A DNA stretch of 64,000 nt, from positions 1-64,000 of the forward strand of contig JAKEKT010000043.1 of the NCBI GenBank assembly GCA_021495925.1, written 5' to 3'. Position numbers and translations under genes: made by a program. This DNA is from Diplodia intermedia. Taxonomy: Eukaryota; Ascomycota; Dothideomycetes; Botryosphaeriales; Botryosphaeriaceae. The notes under the pieces were generated by a model. The model ran no database searches. It saw only the letters and a list, made by a program, of their open reading frames with translations, and had not been told where the DNA came from. Below are positions 44,988 through 55,628 of the stretch, piece by piece. Within the stretch, counting starts at the first letter, position 1. Every line of letters starts with the position of its first letter.

Positions 44988-47289
44988 ATGCGGACCCCCC
45001 TCCTCCCCCTCCCCCTCCTCCTCCCCCTCCTCACCCCCGCCCTCGCCTTGCCCCAAATCCTCGGCCCCCTAACCGACCTCCTCAGCAACCTCTTCAGCGG
45101 CGCCGGCCTCGCCGACACGACGCTCGGCGCGCTCGCGGGCGCGGCGGGGGTGGCGCAGACGTTCGACTACGTCGTCGTGGGCGGGGGCACGGCGGGGGCG
45201 ACGCTGGGCGCGCGGCTGGCCGAGGCGGGCCACGCCGTCGCCGTCGTCGAGGCGGGCGGCTACTACCAGGCCGAGAAGCCGCTGCTGACGACGTCGCCGG
45301 CGGGCGACGTGTTCGGCATCGGCATGGATGAGGAGACGGCGGGGCCCGTCGATTGGGGGTTTCGAACCGTCCCGCAGGCGGGCGCGGATGGGCGGGAGTT
45401 TCATTATGCGCGTGGGAAGTGTTTGGGTGGGAGGTGAGTGCTCGGAGCTGCTAGGGGATGTGTTGGGGGGGGGAAGTGATATGGTTGGTGTGCTGACGTC
45501 GGGTGCGTACGCAGTTCGGCGCTGAACTTTATGATTTATCAGAGGTAAGTAAGTTCGCGGCGGCGCATGGCTGGCATGCTGTCTGGGAGAGAGAGAGGGC
45601 CATGTACATGCATACATGCTAAAGCGGCTTTTGCGGGCAGGGGAACGCAGCAGTGCTACGACCAGTGGGCGGAGCTGCTCGGCGACGACAGCTGGTCGTG
45701 GGCGAACACGCAGCAGCACTTCAAGAAGAGCGTCACCTTCCACGCGCCCAACGGCGCCAAGCGCGGCGCCAACGTCACGACGTCCTACAACGCCGGTGCC
45801 TTCGCCGGCGGCGGCAGCGCGTCGGGCGGCCCGGTGCAGGTCGGCTACTCCAACTTCGTCAGCGCGGCGGCGACGTGGCTGGAGAAGGCCATGGACGCCG
45901 TCGGCATCGCCACCGTCGCCGACTTCAACAGCGGCCGCCTGCTCGGCAAGCAGTACCTGGCCACGACCATCCGGCCGAGCGACGCCACGCGCAGCGGCTC
46001 CGACCAGTTCGTCACGCGCGCCTCCAAATCCGCCGCCACGCGCAAGAACCTCAAGGTCTACCTCAAAACCCTGGCGACCAAGCTCGTCTTCGACGCCACC
46101 AAGAAGGCGACGGGCGTGAGCGTCGAGACGGGCGGCGTGGCGTACACGCTGCGGGCGCGCAAGGAGGTCGTCGTGGCGGCGGGCGCGTTCCAGTCGCCGC
46201 AGCTGCTGATGGTGTCGGGCGTGGGCCCGGCGGCGCAGCTGGGCGCGCACGGCATCGCCGTCGTCGCCGACCTGCCCGGCGTCGGCCAGAACATGTGGGA
46301 CCACGTCATGTTCGGCCCGTCGTACGAGGTGCGCCTGACGACGCTGAACCGCGTCCTGCGCGACCCGCTGTACGCCGCCCGCCGCCTGGCCGACTACGTC
46401 GCCGCCCAGTCCGGCGAGCTGGCCTCCAACGTCGTCGAGTTCCTCGGCTGGGAGAAGCTGTCGCGCGTGGATGGGTACGGGGACGGCTTCTCGGACGAGA
46501 CGAAGAGCGCGCTGGCGCAGTTCCCGGAGGATTGGCCCGAGGCGGAGGTATGTACTATGATGCTGTTGTCAACCAAGCAGAGAGAGCGGACCCAACAACA
46601 CTTCCCCACAGCATCCGCGCGAACGCCAAAGCAGAACGTCCCTACCTACTAACACACCAATCACGGCAGTGGCTCACCATCAACGCCTACATCGAAAACT
46701 TCCTCCGCCCCGTCGCCGACGTCGCCGCGCAGACGCGCCAGCACGCCACCATCCTGGGCGCCCTCGTCGCGCCCACCTCGCGCGGCAACATCACGCTCGC
46801 GTCCGCCTCGGCCGCCGACGCGCCGCTCATCAACCCCAACTGGCTGACGACCGCCGCCGACGTCGAGCTCGCCGTCGCCATGTACCGGCGCATGCGCGAG
46901 ATGTGGGCCACGTCCGCCATCAGGCCCGTCGTCGTCGGCGGCGAGTTCTACCCGGGCACCGACGCCGTCGCGACCGACGAGGAGATCCACGCGCACATCA
47001 AGAAGAGCTTGACGACCGTGTGGCACGCGGCGTGTACGTGCAAGATGGGCAGGGCGGACGATGAGGGCGCCGTGTTGGATGCGCGGGCGAGGGTGTATGG
47101 CGTCAAGGGGTTGAGGGTCGTGGATGCGAGTAGCTTCCCCACGCTGCCGCCCGGGCATCCGCAGAGTACGGTTTGTATGTGTTTCTCCCCACCTGCGTTG
47201 TGCTGATGAGGTGTGGATGGCTTGCTGACGAGCGTTTTGCAGATATGGTTGCTGAGAAGATCGCTGCGGACATCATTAATGGGGAGTAG
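44988..47289 (+). CDS. Secreted GMC-family FAD oxidoreductase (choline-dehydrogenase / aryl-alcohol-oxidase like)
   Basis: GMC enzymes oxidise alcohols or sugars with FAD; the substrate here is unknown. Five exons, 44988-45433, 45515-45544 (10 codons), 45641-46547, 46670-47174 and 47243-47289, all in frame, give 644 aa. A Leu/Pro-rich signal peptide ends near ALALPQ (~residue 21). The FAD Rossmann motif is YVVVGGGTAGATLGARLAEA, with an EAGG ribose-binding end. GMC signature 1, GKCLGGSSALNFMIYQRG, is split by the first two introns; signature 2 is GAFQSPQLLMVSGVGP. The catalytic His lies in TVWHAACTCKMG and the second His in PPGHPQST. A MITE lies 300 nt upstream. The extracellular location and introns inside catalytic motifs are consistent with a lignocellulose or secondary-metabolite role, but nothing shows this directly. 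Confidence 0.93.
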
Positions 47290-47564
47290 AGGGAGTGTGC
47301 TTCTTTGGATGTGTGTTTGTCGTAATCGTATCATTGTTCAGCTAGCCATCTTGAAGTCAAGCCATATTTTTACATTCTTCAGCTGAAACCATGTGGCTAT
47401 CCAATACATGACACGAGAGAAAGCAGCACGGTGGCCCCATTGACAGTTACCGTTCTTCCTCCGTACCTGAGTAGGCAGTCGTATCCAAGATCCGAACGCA
47501 GATGCGATATTAAAAAACGCACAATCAAGTCCGGATCTCGGATTTAGCTGCCAGGGATAGCGCA

Positions 47565-48584
47565 CTATCTTGGCCTCTCCATATCGTCAAGAAAAGTAAC
47601 CACAGACTTGTGCAAGGCGTCGAATCGGCCAAGCCTCTTCTTTGCCACGTCGAGATCCTTCTGCAGCTTCATGTTCTCGTCCTTCAGCTTCTCTTTGTTT
47701 TCCCTCAAATGCTTCTTGTCCGCCTCCGACTTGAGCTTAGCATCTTCGAGATCCTTGTTTTTCTTTTCGTTCGTCGCAGACTCGCTCATGAGCTTCTGGT
47801 TGCTCTCCATTAGAGCCTTGTTGCGCTCCTCCAGGTTCTTGTTGCTCTCCGCTAAGTTCTTGTTGCTCTCCGCTAGGTTCTTGTTGCGCTCCTCCAGGCT
47901 CTTCTTGCTCTCCGCTAGGTTCTTGTTGCTCTCCGCCAGGATCTTGTTTCTCTTCGCCAGCCTCTTGTTTTTCTCTTTGTCCACTGTCAAGCTCTTGTTC
48001 TCCTTTGTCAAGCTCTCGCATTTCTTGTGCAACAGCTCCATACGTTGCATAGTCTCGTCCCTGGCATCGCTCGCAGCCTTGGTAAGATCTTGACGCTGCT
48101 CCTCAAGCTTCTCTTGGTGCTGCTTCTCCCACTCCTCCTTGGCCTCCTCAACGGCGCTGTCGACAGCGTTCGTAACGGCATCATCCATGGCAGTGTTCAT
48201 GCCAATACTCAAGGATTCGTAGAACTGCGGCAAGCGAGCGCTTCCGGGGGTGACGAGACGGTGCTGCGGGGTGGGCGTCCCATAGAACGAAAGGTTGTGC
48301 CCAGCAGGCGTGTCGAACGTCCGGGGACGGAGCGCGACGGTTTGGTCAGTCGCATTGTTGTCAGAGGGCGCAGTAGCAGTAGTAGAGCCCGTGGTGACGA
48401 GGGCCATCGAGGGGGTCGGGGTGTCGGGCATGGCGGACGAAGCGGCGGGAGCAGCGTGGTCTGCGGAGTAGGCCGACGGGATGCGATTGCTAGGTGTGAG
48501 GGAGGGTCTGTTGCGGTTGGAGTACATCGGCGAGGTGGCGGGATTGCGCGAAGGAGCGCGGTCGCCGTTTTTGTTGCTCGCCAT
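47565..48584 (-). CDS. Coiled-coil protein with heptad (21-bp) tandem repeats
   Basis: A single-exon frame of 339 aa. The first ~115 residues are Ser/Pro/Thr-rich and disordered. From ~residue 130 the protein is one long charged helix. Residues 209-264 are eight consecutive heptads on the plan L-A-E-S-N-K-N or L-E-E-R-N-K-N (47960-47793), inside a longer Lys/Glu/Leu coiled coil that ends DDMERPR. It reads like a rod or intermediate-filament-type protein, but no specific family is recognised. A TATATATA lies 57-64 nt before the start codon on the coding strand. It is convergent with the GMC gene (275 nt). Confidence 0.7.
   Translation of the reverse strand: MASNKNGDRAPSRNPATSPMYSNRNRPSLTPSNRIPSAYSADHAAPAASSAMPDTPTPSMALVTTGSTTATAPSDNNATDQTVALRPRTFDTPAGHNLSFYGTPTPQHRLVTPGSARLPQFYESLSIGMNTAMDDAVTNAVDSAVEEAKEEWEKQHQEKLEEQRQDLTKAASDARDETMQRMELLHKKCESLTKENKSLTVDKEKNKRLAKRNKILAESNKNLAESKKSLEERNKNLAESNKNLAESNKNLEERNKALMESNQKLMSESATNEKKNKDLEDAKLKSEADKKHLRENKEKLKDENMKLQKDLDVAKKRLGRFDALHKSVVTFLDDMERPR
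47793..47960 (-). repeat. 21-bp tandem repeat encoding eight coiled-coil heptads
   Basis: Eight 21-bp units in phase with the coiled coil. Units 2-4 and 5-7 form a higher-order 63-bp pair: LAESNKN-LAESKKS-LEERNKN against LAESNKN-LAESNKN-LEERNKA. Length variation between strains is likely at such a locus. Confidence 0.85.
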
Positions 48585-48640
48585 CGGTAGAGACTGTTGG
48601 GGTGTTGGGGCGGCGGAAGAAACTTGTCAACAGTGCGCGT

Positions 48641-48650
48641 CTATATATAC
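48641..48650 (-). promoter_or_regulatory. TATA-like box of the heptad-repeat gene
   Basis: The sequence CTATATATAC lies about 57-66 nt upstream of the ATG at 48584, read on the minus strand. This is close for a fungal TATA box and implies a very short 5' UTR, so the assignment is tentative. Confidence 0.4.
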
Positions 48651-48778
48651 TACCGAGACGCTCTCCAGTTTGAGAAGGAGCGGGCGCAGCGACAGGCTGG
48701 GTGACCGGGCGACGTCGCACGTGATTGGCTGTCCGTACACCCACTCGTTTGGCAGACTCGCACCATGAAAGAATCTTG

Positions 48779-50137
48779 TTACAACAAGCTTTCTCCCTCT
48801 TCACCGGCCGCACTCCTCTCGCTGCTCGTTCTCCATCGTTGCCACCAGGCCGGTCTCTGCAGCCTCGGTAGCTGCGCTCTCTGACCCCAATGCCAAAGGA
48901 GACCCGCGACGAAACCAACAGCATCATTCCTGAACGCCAGCAGCCCCGCGACAGTGACCATCATGACCGCCCAGCGCTCCTTGCGCTCCGTTTCGTTCGG
49001 CTCGCGCAGTCTCTTCCCCAATATGACGGTACCTGAAGCTTCCATCTCGGCCTCTTCCCACAAGTCCCTGGCACCAGCGTTCAGAGACTCGCCAACCTTG
49101 GCCAACTCAACGCCTGCGGCGAGGACCATGACGCCGAGAAGTGCCTTCGGGAAACTTGCCAGGAGACGAACGAGGCTCTCGCCTCCAAACAGGCCAAGAA
49201 TCATCTTAACGATACCGAGGAGGATGACAGAAGAGCCGCTGCGTGCACCGAATCGATGTTGCGCAGCCAGACCACCGGAACCGTGACAGGCGGGCATGGC
49301 CCCGAACCAGCATCCAATAAGATTCATGGCCGCAACCGAGGATCCGATGGCGGTGACGGTAGGAGTGGGCACGTTCGGGAGAAGGTCAGCGGAGAGATGG
49401 GTCACAGCGATAATCGAGTTGAGCGTAGTAAGAGGAAGCTGGCCGAGGGAAGCGGTCACGAAAGTGCGGCCGAAAGTAGCCCAGGAAGGCACCACGATGG
49501 GGATACTGGGAACAATGCTGGAGCTGTCCATGTCACTCGCGCGGGCTTTCACGCCCGCCAGGACAAGGCCCAGGATGAAAATGAGAAGGGCGTAGGGCAC
49601 CCGCGGGGCGCGTGTGCAAGCAAGCAGCGCCAGTGCGGCACCAAGAGCCCATAGCAGGTTGTCGACCGGGGCAGGACCAGTCCAGCCAAGGGGCTTGAGC
49701 ATCTTCTCTCCGGCCGAGAGGACGAGGCTGAGGCCAGCGCCGACCTGGATCCCCTTCACAACCGGAATAGGAACCACCCGTGTGACCCAGCTCAGCAGGC
49801 CTGTCACGCTCATGATGCCGACAATGACGGCGACACCGATGCCTGCAGCTGCAGTTTCTTGTAGGCTGTAGCTGCGAGCGATGGCGATGGAGGCGATAGC
49901 CTTCATGGGCTGTACCGGAAGTGGGATGCCGAACAGCGCCCCGGTTAGAATATTCGAAGCGCCAGTGAACAGCAAAGTCGCCGGAAGAGAAATGGAGTGG
50001 GTGAGAGTCAGGGCCACGAGTAGGGGAAGGAGAGTTCCGAGGTCACCAAGCGACCCGGAAAGCTCGCTCAACGGAGCATCGCGGAAAGTCTGCAGGTTGT
50101 GCTGCGTGATGCGGCGAAGGTCTACAGTCGACGGCAT
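48779..50137 (-). CDS. Molybdate transporter, MOT1 family
   Basis: MOT1 proteins are high-affinity molybdate importers, distant relatives of SulP sulfate transporters but without a STAS domain. A single-exon frame of 452 aa carries the family's opening motif SGSLGDLGTLLPLLVAL at ~residues 27-43, then GIPLPVQPMKAIASIA. The second half has the paired motif TASLGQLPLTTLNSIIAV and MPACHGSGGLAAQHRFGARS. About ten hydrophobic segments are visible. The C-terminal ~60 residues are polar with a Trp/Arg-rich patch (RPAWWQRWRTSSER). Plasma-membrane or organelle location cannot be told. The start is 358 nt from the divergent gene at 50496; 195 nt separate its stop from the next gene's start. Confidence 0.9.
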   Translation of the reverse strand: MPSTVDLRRITQHNLQTFRDAPLSELSGSLGDLGTLLPLLVALTLTHSISLPATLLFTGASNILTGALFGIPLPVQPMKAIASIAIARSYSLQETAAAGIGVAVIVGIMSVTGLLSWVTRVVPIPVVKGIQVGAGLSLVLSAGEKMLKPLGWTGPAPVDNLLWALGAALALLACTRAPRVPYALLIFILGLVLAGVKARASDMDSSSIVPSIPIVVPSWATFGRTFVTASLGQLPLTTLNSIIAVTHLSADLLPNVPTPTVTAIGSSVAAMNLIGCWFGAMPACHGSGGLAAQHRFGARSGSSVILLGIVKMILGLFGGESLVRLLASFPKALLGVMVLAAGVELAKVGESLNAGARDLWEEAEMEASGTVILGKRLREPNETERKERWAVMMVTVAGLLAFRNDAVGFVAGLLWHWGQRAQLPRLQRPAWWQRWRTSSERSAAGEEGESLL

Positions 50138-50495
50138 GGCGAGCGTTGACCCGTGGGTAGGGATACGTAGGGTGCGTGAGTGTTGAAATGAGGTGTGAGA
50201 GGGATGAGGGAGAAAGGCTAGGGAGGCGGAGGTTGTGCGACAGCACGCGTCAACGGGAGTAGCATGTTATTGGTGTATGGTGGAGGACGTCTCGGCGGGA
50301 TTGGTTGTCTCTCGCGTCAGGTGGTGTTCGGAGGCGCCAGAAGTGGGCGGTCAGTAAGTGCGATGACGTGCCCGCCGCCCCGGCATCGGCCGCTGCCAGG
50401 TACTGCCCGTGCATGGTCCATGCGTGCCACGTGTCTGCGCGTTTTCGCTGCTCGGCGCCGACGCGTCTTCCATCCTCATCCCCACACCCCACATC
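50138..50495. promoter_or_regulatory. Divergent promoter between the MOT1-like gene and the 50.5-kb gene
   Basis: The 358 nt between two start codons must contain both promoters. GGAGGACGTCTCGGCGGG around 50281-50299 and a CGATGACGTGCC around 50360-50371 have ACGT cores of the bZIP type; the evidence is weak. Confidence 0.4.
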
Positions 50496-52542
50496 ATGGC
50501 TGCTGAATCGCCTGCCTCGACGGCAACTGCTCGCGAGAGCGAGAGAGCTTTCCTAACTCCTCCGTCAACTACCCAGACCTCTCGTAACTCGCCAGCGCCC
50601 GCAAACGCTGCTCCTCCCGCTCGCTACAGGCAAGCGACCCGCTTACCCTTCGAGCTCGCCCATCACTGCAGTGTATATCTGGAGTCAGGGCAATGTACAG
50701 CTACCCTGCCCCATATCCTCAGTCCACACTAACCATTTACAGACCTTCAGGGATATAGCCTGCTTACCAGCCTCCTGAGATCCGGCTCATCGTCCTCCGT
50801 TTGCCCACCTGCGCAAATTCCACCCGTCCAGCTATTCGAGCTTTCCGCGACCCTGGCCGTTTATCCCGCCGTCACCACAAGGGCATCATCCGCCGACCTA
50901 ATACACGCTTCCAATGCTGCTGTCAGATATCTTCGCGACGTTAATCGCGTCATAGGGCCGGTGAACGCCGGGTTCGCAAAAGCGTTCGTCTTTACCGGAT
51001 CCGGTTCGTCCAGAAGTCGTGCTTGGAGAAAACGCGGGGCCTTTGGCTCGCCAACGGGTGGCGATGGCAATAGAGTAGAGGACGAGAGGCCGATTAGATC
51101 TGCGGTGGCGAACAAGAATAGTCTGTGGGCCAAGGCCGACAACTTCTGGCACGTCTTGGGTTGGGCCTTCAACTGCTCTGTAAATCACAAAGAAAGGTGG
51201 GAACGATGGAAGATTTGGCTGGAGCTCATGCTCGAGATCATGGAGGTCGATTGGACCGAACGCAACAGGTTGTGTGAGGAGCAGCTTGGGCGGGACGGCG
51301 CGACAAATGAGGAGCTGCTCCAACAGAGTATCATCGTGCAGTACCTGGTCAACGCGAATGCGGGCTCGCTGTCTGCTCGGAGGATGATGCTTCGTGCTAT
51401 ACTTGCGGATGGCGGACCCAAAGCTATCAGTGAGTTCAAAGAGGTTTTCAAGGATGAGCTCATGGGGAAAAAAGAGGAAGACACCAAGCCAATCAAGGAG
51501 GTGAAGCTCGAAGAAGGAGATTTTGGTGACCTTGAAGAGCCTGAAGAAGATGATATGGACGATACCGACACAGGGAAAAGCTCAGGATTGCCGTTCCGGA
51601 AGCCTGGCAGGAACACCAACACCAGGCGAGCTTCCATCATCTCACTCAGTTCGGATTCTTCTAGTGGCAGTGAAGATGACGGATTGTCACCAGTTGAACG
51701 CCTTGGAGGAATGTATGCTCTGCGACTGCGCCAACGCATACTGGCTTTCGTAAGTCACGGCGAAACTTTTCTTTACCGCATTCATTTTAGTCGCTGACCA
51801 TCAGCTCCTACCAGCTCGCAGCTGTTGCAGAGAGGCTTCCAGAATATTTCACTCGACGTAGTCAGCTTTTTGATTCGTACACGGAGCATTTACGTCCCTT
51901 GCCGAGCTCGATGTTCGCTGTCTTGATCCGCACCCCAATGCTTCCTGTACCCGCGCAATGTGTTCTGGCCGCCAACACACTCCTTCCGCTGCTCCCTCAC
52001 TCACCTCCTCACTATGATCTCGTGCCACCGTCCCAAGCTGAGTGGGCCGAGCATTTCCTACCTTACGCCGCCAACGCGCATAGTTTTGCAGACAACGCGA
52101 AACTCAGCATGCTTCTCCAACAAGTACTACGCATAACCTTGCCAGAGCTGAAATGGAGCAAACACTGGGTTGAGAAAGTGCTCAAGGGTGTTCGCGCCAG
52201 GCAGAAGAAAGCTCGCGGTCTACACAAGACTAGTGGTGGCGGCCTCCGGTCTGCTGAGATAGTAGCGGAGAAGATCTTCCGAGAGAGCGAACAACTAATG
52301 CTGCTGCTCGTTCAAATGGTTGAGGACGGTAAGTAAACATCGTTGGTTATGAAGTTCGAATTCTGACATCTGCAGATGCAAACGTACCGCTGGACCAGCG
52401 ACCGCAGAGAGCCGACCTGGTTACTGAGGTTGAGCCAGCAGGAACACGAGATTCTACGTCTGATCTGTCGTCGGTTCCATCGGAGTCAGATGATGACATG
52501 TCAGATCTTGAGGTGCTCGAGGATGTGGAGATGAAAGGCTGA
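50496..52542 (+). CDS. Unknown protein, conserved-looking helical core with acidic Ser-rich linkers
   Basis: Four exons, 50496-50694, 50743-51749, 51791-52328 and 52376-52542, give 636 aa with the frame kept at each join (introns 48, 41 and 47 nt). The first donor is uncertain: GTACAG at 50695 fits best, while GTGTAT and a GC-type donor lie nearby. The N terminus is Ala/Pro/Thr-rich. Residues ~70-330 are a helical region with many Trp (FWHVLGWAFNCSVNHKERW and ERWKIWLELMLEIMEVDW). An acidic stretch and a Ser cluster (SIISLSSDSSSGSEDDG) follow, then a second helical region, and an acidic tail with DDDMSDLEVLED. I do not recognise the family. A nuclear role is only suggested by composition. Confidence 0.65.
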
Positions 52543-53107
52543 AGTACGGCGCGGATACGACGAGCCTCGGAATTCTACACTGCTAAGGAGCAAGGTAACA
52601 ATTGATCAAACAATTGCTGTATTCGTACACAAGCCACACCACTGCTCTATTTGATATCACTAATATGCGTTCCATCCTTTAAACTTGCCCCTTGTACATT
52701 TCAACGAGACGAATACATGGGCTGCTCGCAAACCTCCCTTAGCCGATCCGAAATGGCAACTAAATGAACTAGCGATAGCCAATCGGATCACAAGACTCTC
52801 TCGGCCGGGTCGGGTATTTCTGCATCCACGCCTTGACTGCGGATGCTGCTCCACTCGATCGCGACCGGCATTGACCGACAGTAATGATTGCTTTATTCAG
52901 AATTGTTCCCGGAAAATCCTCGCTTGTCTGACTCTGTCATCATCGATATCCGTACCTCATCTGCCGACTGCCGTAAGTATTTAGTTGCCGCGGCATTTAC
53001 CCCGCCATCCCAGAGAACGCCAACCCAACTTCACCCCATCCCACCAAATAGACAGAATCAAAGACAGAATCACAAACAGAACAAACCAGCATCCACCACA
53101 CGCCATC
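52543..53107. other. Intergenic, no supported gene
   Basis: This 565-nt spacer lies between two plus-strand genes. It holds a 3' UTR and the promoter of the hydrolase gene. Lower GC than the flanking genes, with an A/C-rich leader (CAAAGACAGAATCACAAACA) before the ATG. Confidence 0.4.
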
Positions 53108-54742
53108 ATGACCGACACCAAGTGGACAGATCTCTCCACAATGGATCCTGAGTTCAAAGCCGTACGTGCTCAACTTCCTCGTACTATTCCCCACCAGGCA
53201 CGCATCCAATTCGACCCAGGCTTATCAGCGCACCCCCGCACCTGACCACTCGTGCTTCCAACTTTCTTTCTTCCACAAATTGACAAAAACCAGTTCATGG
53301 ACACGGCCGACAAGCGCCCCAGCCTTGCTGAACTCGGTCCCGACATACCCACGCTCCGCGCCAACCTCGCCGCCGCCCCCAGGCCCGCCATCCCGGGCGT
53401 CAGTGTGCCGGCTAGCATGGATGGCGTCGAGAAGAGCCGGATCACGATTCCCGTGCGCGACGGCGCGAGCATCGCAGCTGTGCTGTACCGGCCGACGACG
53501 CAGGGTGGTGGCGGCAGACCGCTCGTTGTGGCGTTGCATGGGGGTGGGTGGTGTATTGGGGCGCCGGAGTTTGAGGAGGTTAACTGGTGTGTTGAATTCT
53601 TCTCTCCTTTCTTCTTCTTCTTCTTTTTTTCTTTTTTTGTGTTGCTGGTCGAACGCCGGCGTGGCTCGGCCTGAGACCATTCGGACTGACATGCATCGGC
53701 AACGTCCAAAGCGTCAACGCCGTGCAGAAACACGGCGCCGTCGCCATCAGCCTCGACTACCGCCTCGCGCCCGAGCACCCCTTCCCGACGCCCGTCAACG
53801 ACTGCTGGGACGCTCTCAAATGGGTATGTACATACATACAAACCCAACCCCCTCGCACCAAACAAACCTCCCGCTCTCCCGTTTTTTTCCCCCTCCCCCG
53901 AACAAACGAAGAAAGAAATAAATAAAGAAAGAACTAAACCCCGCCGCCAACCACCCAGATCGCCGCCAACGCCTCCCCCTCCTCGCCCACCATCGCCGCC
54001 GACCCCGCCAAGGGCTTCATCCTGCACGGCGAGTCCGCCGGCGGCAACATGGCCGTCGTGCTCGCGCTGCTGGCGCGCGACGAGGCGCTGCGGCCGCCTT
54101 TGACGGGCGTCTCGGCCAGCATCCCGGCCGTGCTGCCGCCCGGCGGTGGCGACCGGCTGCCGGAGAAGTTCAGGCCCGAGTATCGCAGCTACGAGCAGAA
54201 CAGGGACGCGCCCGGGCTGGATCGGGAGGCGGTGGGGTTTTTGATCGGTGAGTTTTGGCTGTGTGCGGGGATGGGATTGGGGTTGGAGATGGGAAGGTTT
54301 TGTTTGGGCTAATTGCGTGGGGATGTGTGCAGGGAACTACAATCCTGATATGTCGTCGCCGCTTTTCGCCCCGTTTAACTGGCCGTCTGGCCATAAGGGG
54401 CTTCCGCCGTTCTTTTTCCAGGTCTGCGGTAAGTCAGCAGTCGCGCATTACCATAGGCGCCCCCCTCCCCCCCCCCCCCCCCTCTTTTTTTTTTCTACCG
54501 GACCGGGGAAATTGTCTGGCTGATGTTGTTGTTCTCTTTTTGCAGGGCTGGACACTCTCCGCGATGAAGCGCTGCTGTACGAGAGGCTGCTGCGGACGGA
54601 GTGCGATGTAGAGACGAAACTCGTCGTGTATCCGGGCCTGCCTCACTCGTTTTGGAGCTTCTTCCCGCATCTGGACGCCTCGCGGAAGGCGGTTGGAGAG
54701 GTCGTGGAGGGTTTCGGGTGGCTGTTAGGGAAGAAGGCGTAG
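53108..54742 (+). CDS. Alpha/beta hydrolase, HSL/esterase type (HGGG-GESAGG)
   Basis: An esterase or lipase of the hormone-sensitive-lipase group. Six exons, 53108-53161, 53294-53586, 53712-53823, 53959-54247, 54333-54428 and 54546-54742, all in frame, give 346 aa. The oxyanion-hole motif is VVALHGGGWCIGAPEF. SLDYRLAPEHPFPTPVND follows, typical of the group. The nucleophile Ser is in HGESAGGNMA, the acid in GLDTLRDEALL and the His in GLPHSFWSFFP. No signal peptide, so probably cytosolic. The fifth intron contains a C-run followed by a T-run (54460-54494). The substrate is unknown; similar proteins act on xenobiotic esters or secondary metabolites. Confidence 0.9.
54460..54494 (+). repeat. Homopolymer C/T tract in an intron
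   Basis: About 25 bases of nearly pure C followed by about 10 T inside the intron 54429-54545. It is long enough to slip in replication and sequencing. Confidence 0.8.
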
Positions 54743-55628
54743 GATAGGACAGGTAATTGATCTGGAGGCTTGATGGGGGGAAAGTTGGCGGAGGGGGGGC
54801 ATGATGGTGCTGGGTTAAAGGGTGTGGGCAAGTGTAAAGGGTAAGTGCTTGTAGAGAGCAGTGCGAAGCTCTTCACATATGTCCATGTGGCTTTATATAT
54901 GTCCGACAGACTTAAGAATGCGTGCCATAGTGAAGTGTTTATGCTCAGCCTGTGTCCTTGAATGTGCGGGGACGAAGTTCAAGACGTTTGTATGGTTGTG
55001 GAGTTCCCCCAAACATGAGTGGGCAAAGCATTGGACTCATAGCAGACGTTCAAGGACTTAAGCACTTTAAGCCACCATGTGTGTAGTTAAATCCGATGTC
55101 TTGAAGTAAATGCGAGCTGTGAATTCCCGTAAATGCGTCCGGGCCCAAATAAGTGAGACGTAATATCATCCTTGTCATTGCCTTTATTACTCATCAGGTG
55201 ATAGAAACTTCAGCCCTCTTAACTCATACAGAGGTAGTTGAATTCAATTTCCGGACGTATATATAAGTTGTAAACGTACAAATCCATACAGATGTCGGAT
55301 TCAACTACCCATGGAAGTGTCTCTGGGTCAGATACATCGGCGGGTGGGCTCAGGTTCTTTTTTCCCCTACACTCGCTGTGACCGATGCCATGACATCACC
55401 GGCCAGTATGTGTCTTCCTACCGCGCGTGCTGGCCACTTTCCCATGGAGAAAACCGCTGCATGCGCCGGGCACGTGCTCGGGTCGCGCACGCGGACCCTA
55501 CCTGCGTTGGGGTATTTATACCTTGCCATTCGACCCCCAACCTTGTCTTCCTCCTCTCTCTCCACCATTCATCCTCAACCGCGTCACCGTCCCTCAACCC
55601 GCGCCGGCTAGCGTAACCGCAACTCATC
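54743..55628. promoter_or_regulatory. Intergenic region, TATA-like box near 55511
   Basis: About 0.89 kb. The first part is G-rich, the middle (54880-55310) AT-richer with TATATAT (55258-55266). A GGTATTTATACC match at 55511-55522 lies ~110 nt before the next start codon and is the best TATA candidate. ORFs at 55311-55616 lie in the promoter and have no support. Confidence 0.4.

Noticed and set aside
45069..46304. 411-codon minus-strand ORF
   Set aside because: Antisense shadow of the GMC oxidoreductase, made open by GC-rich third positions; it crosses the GMC introns.
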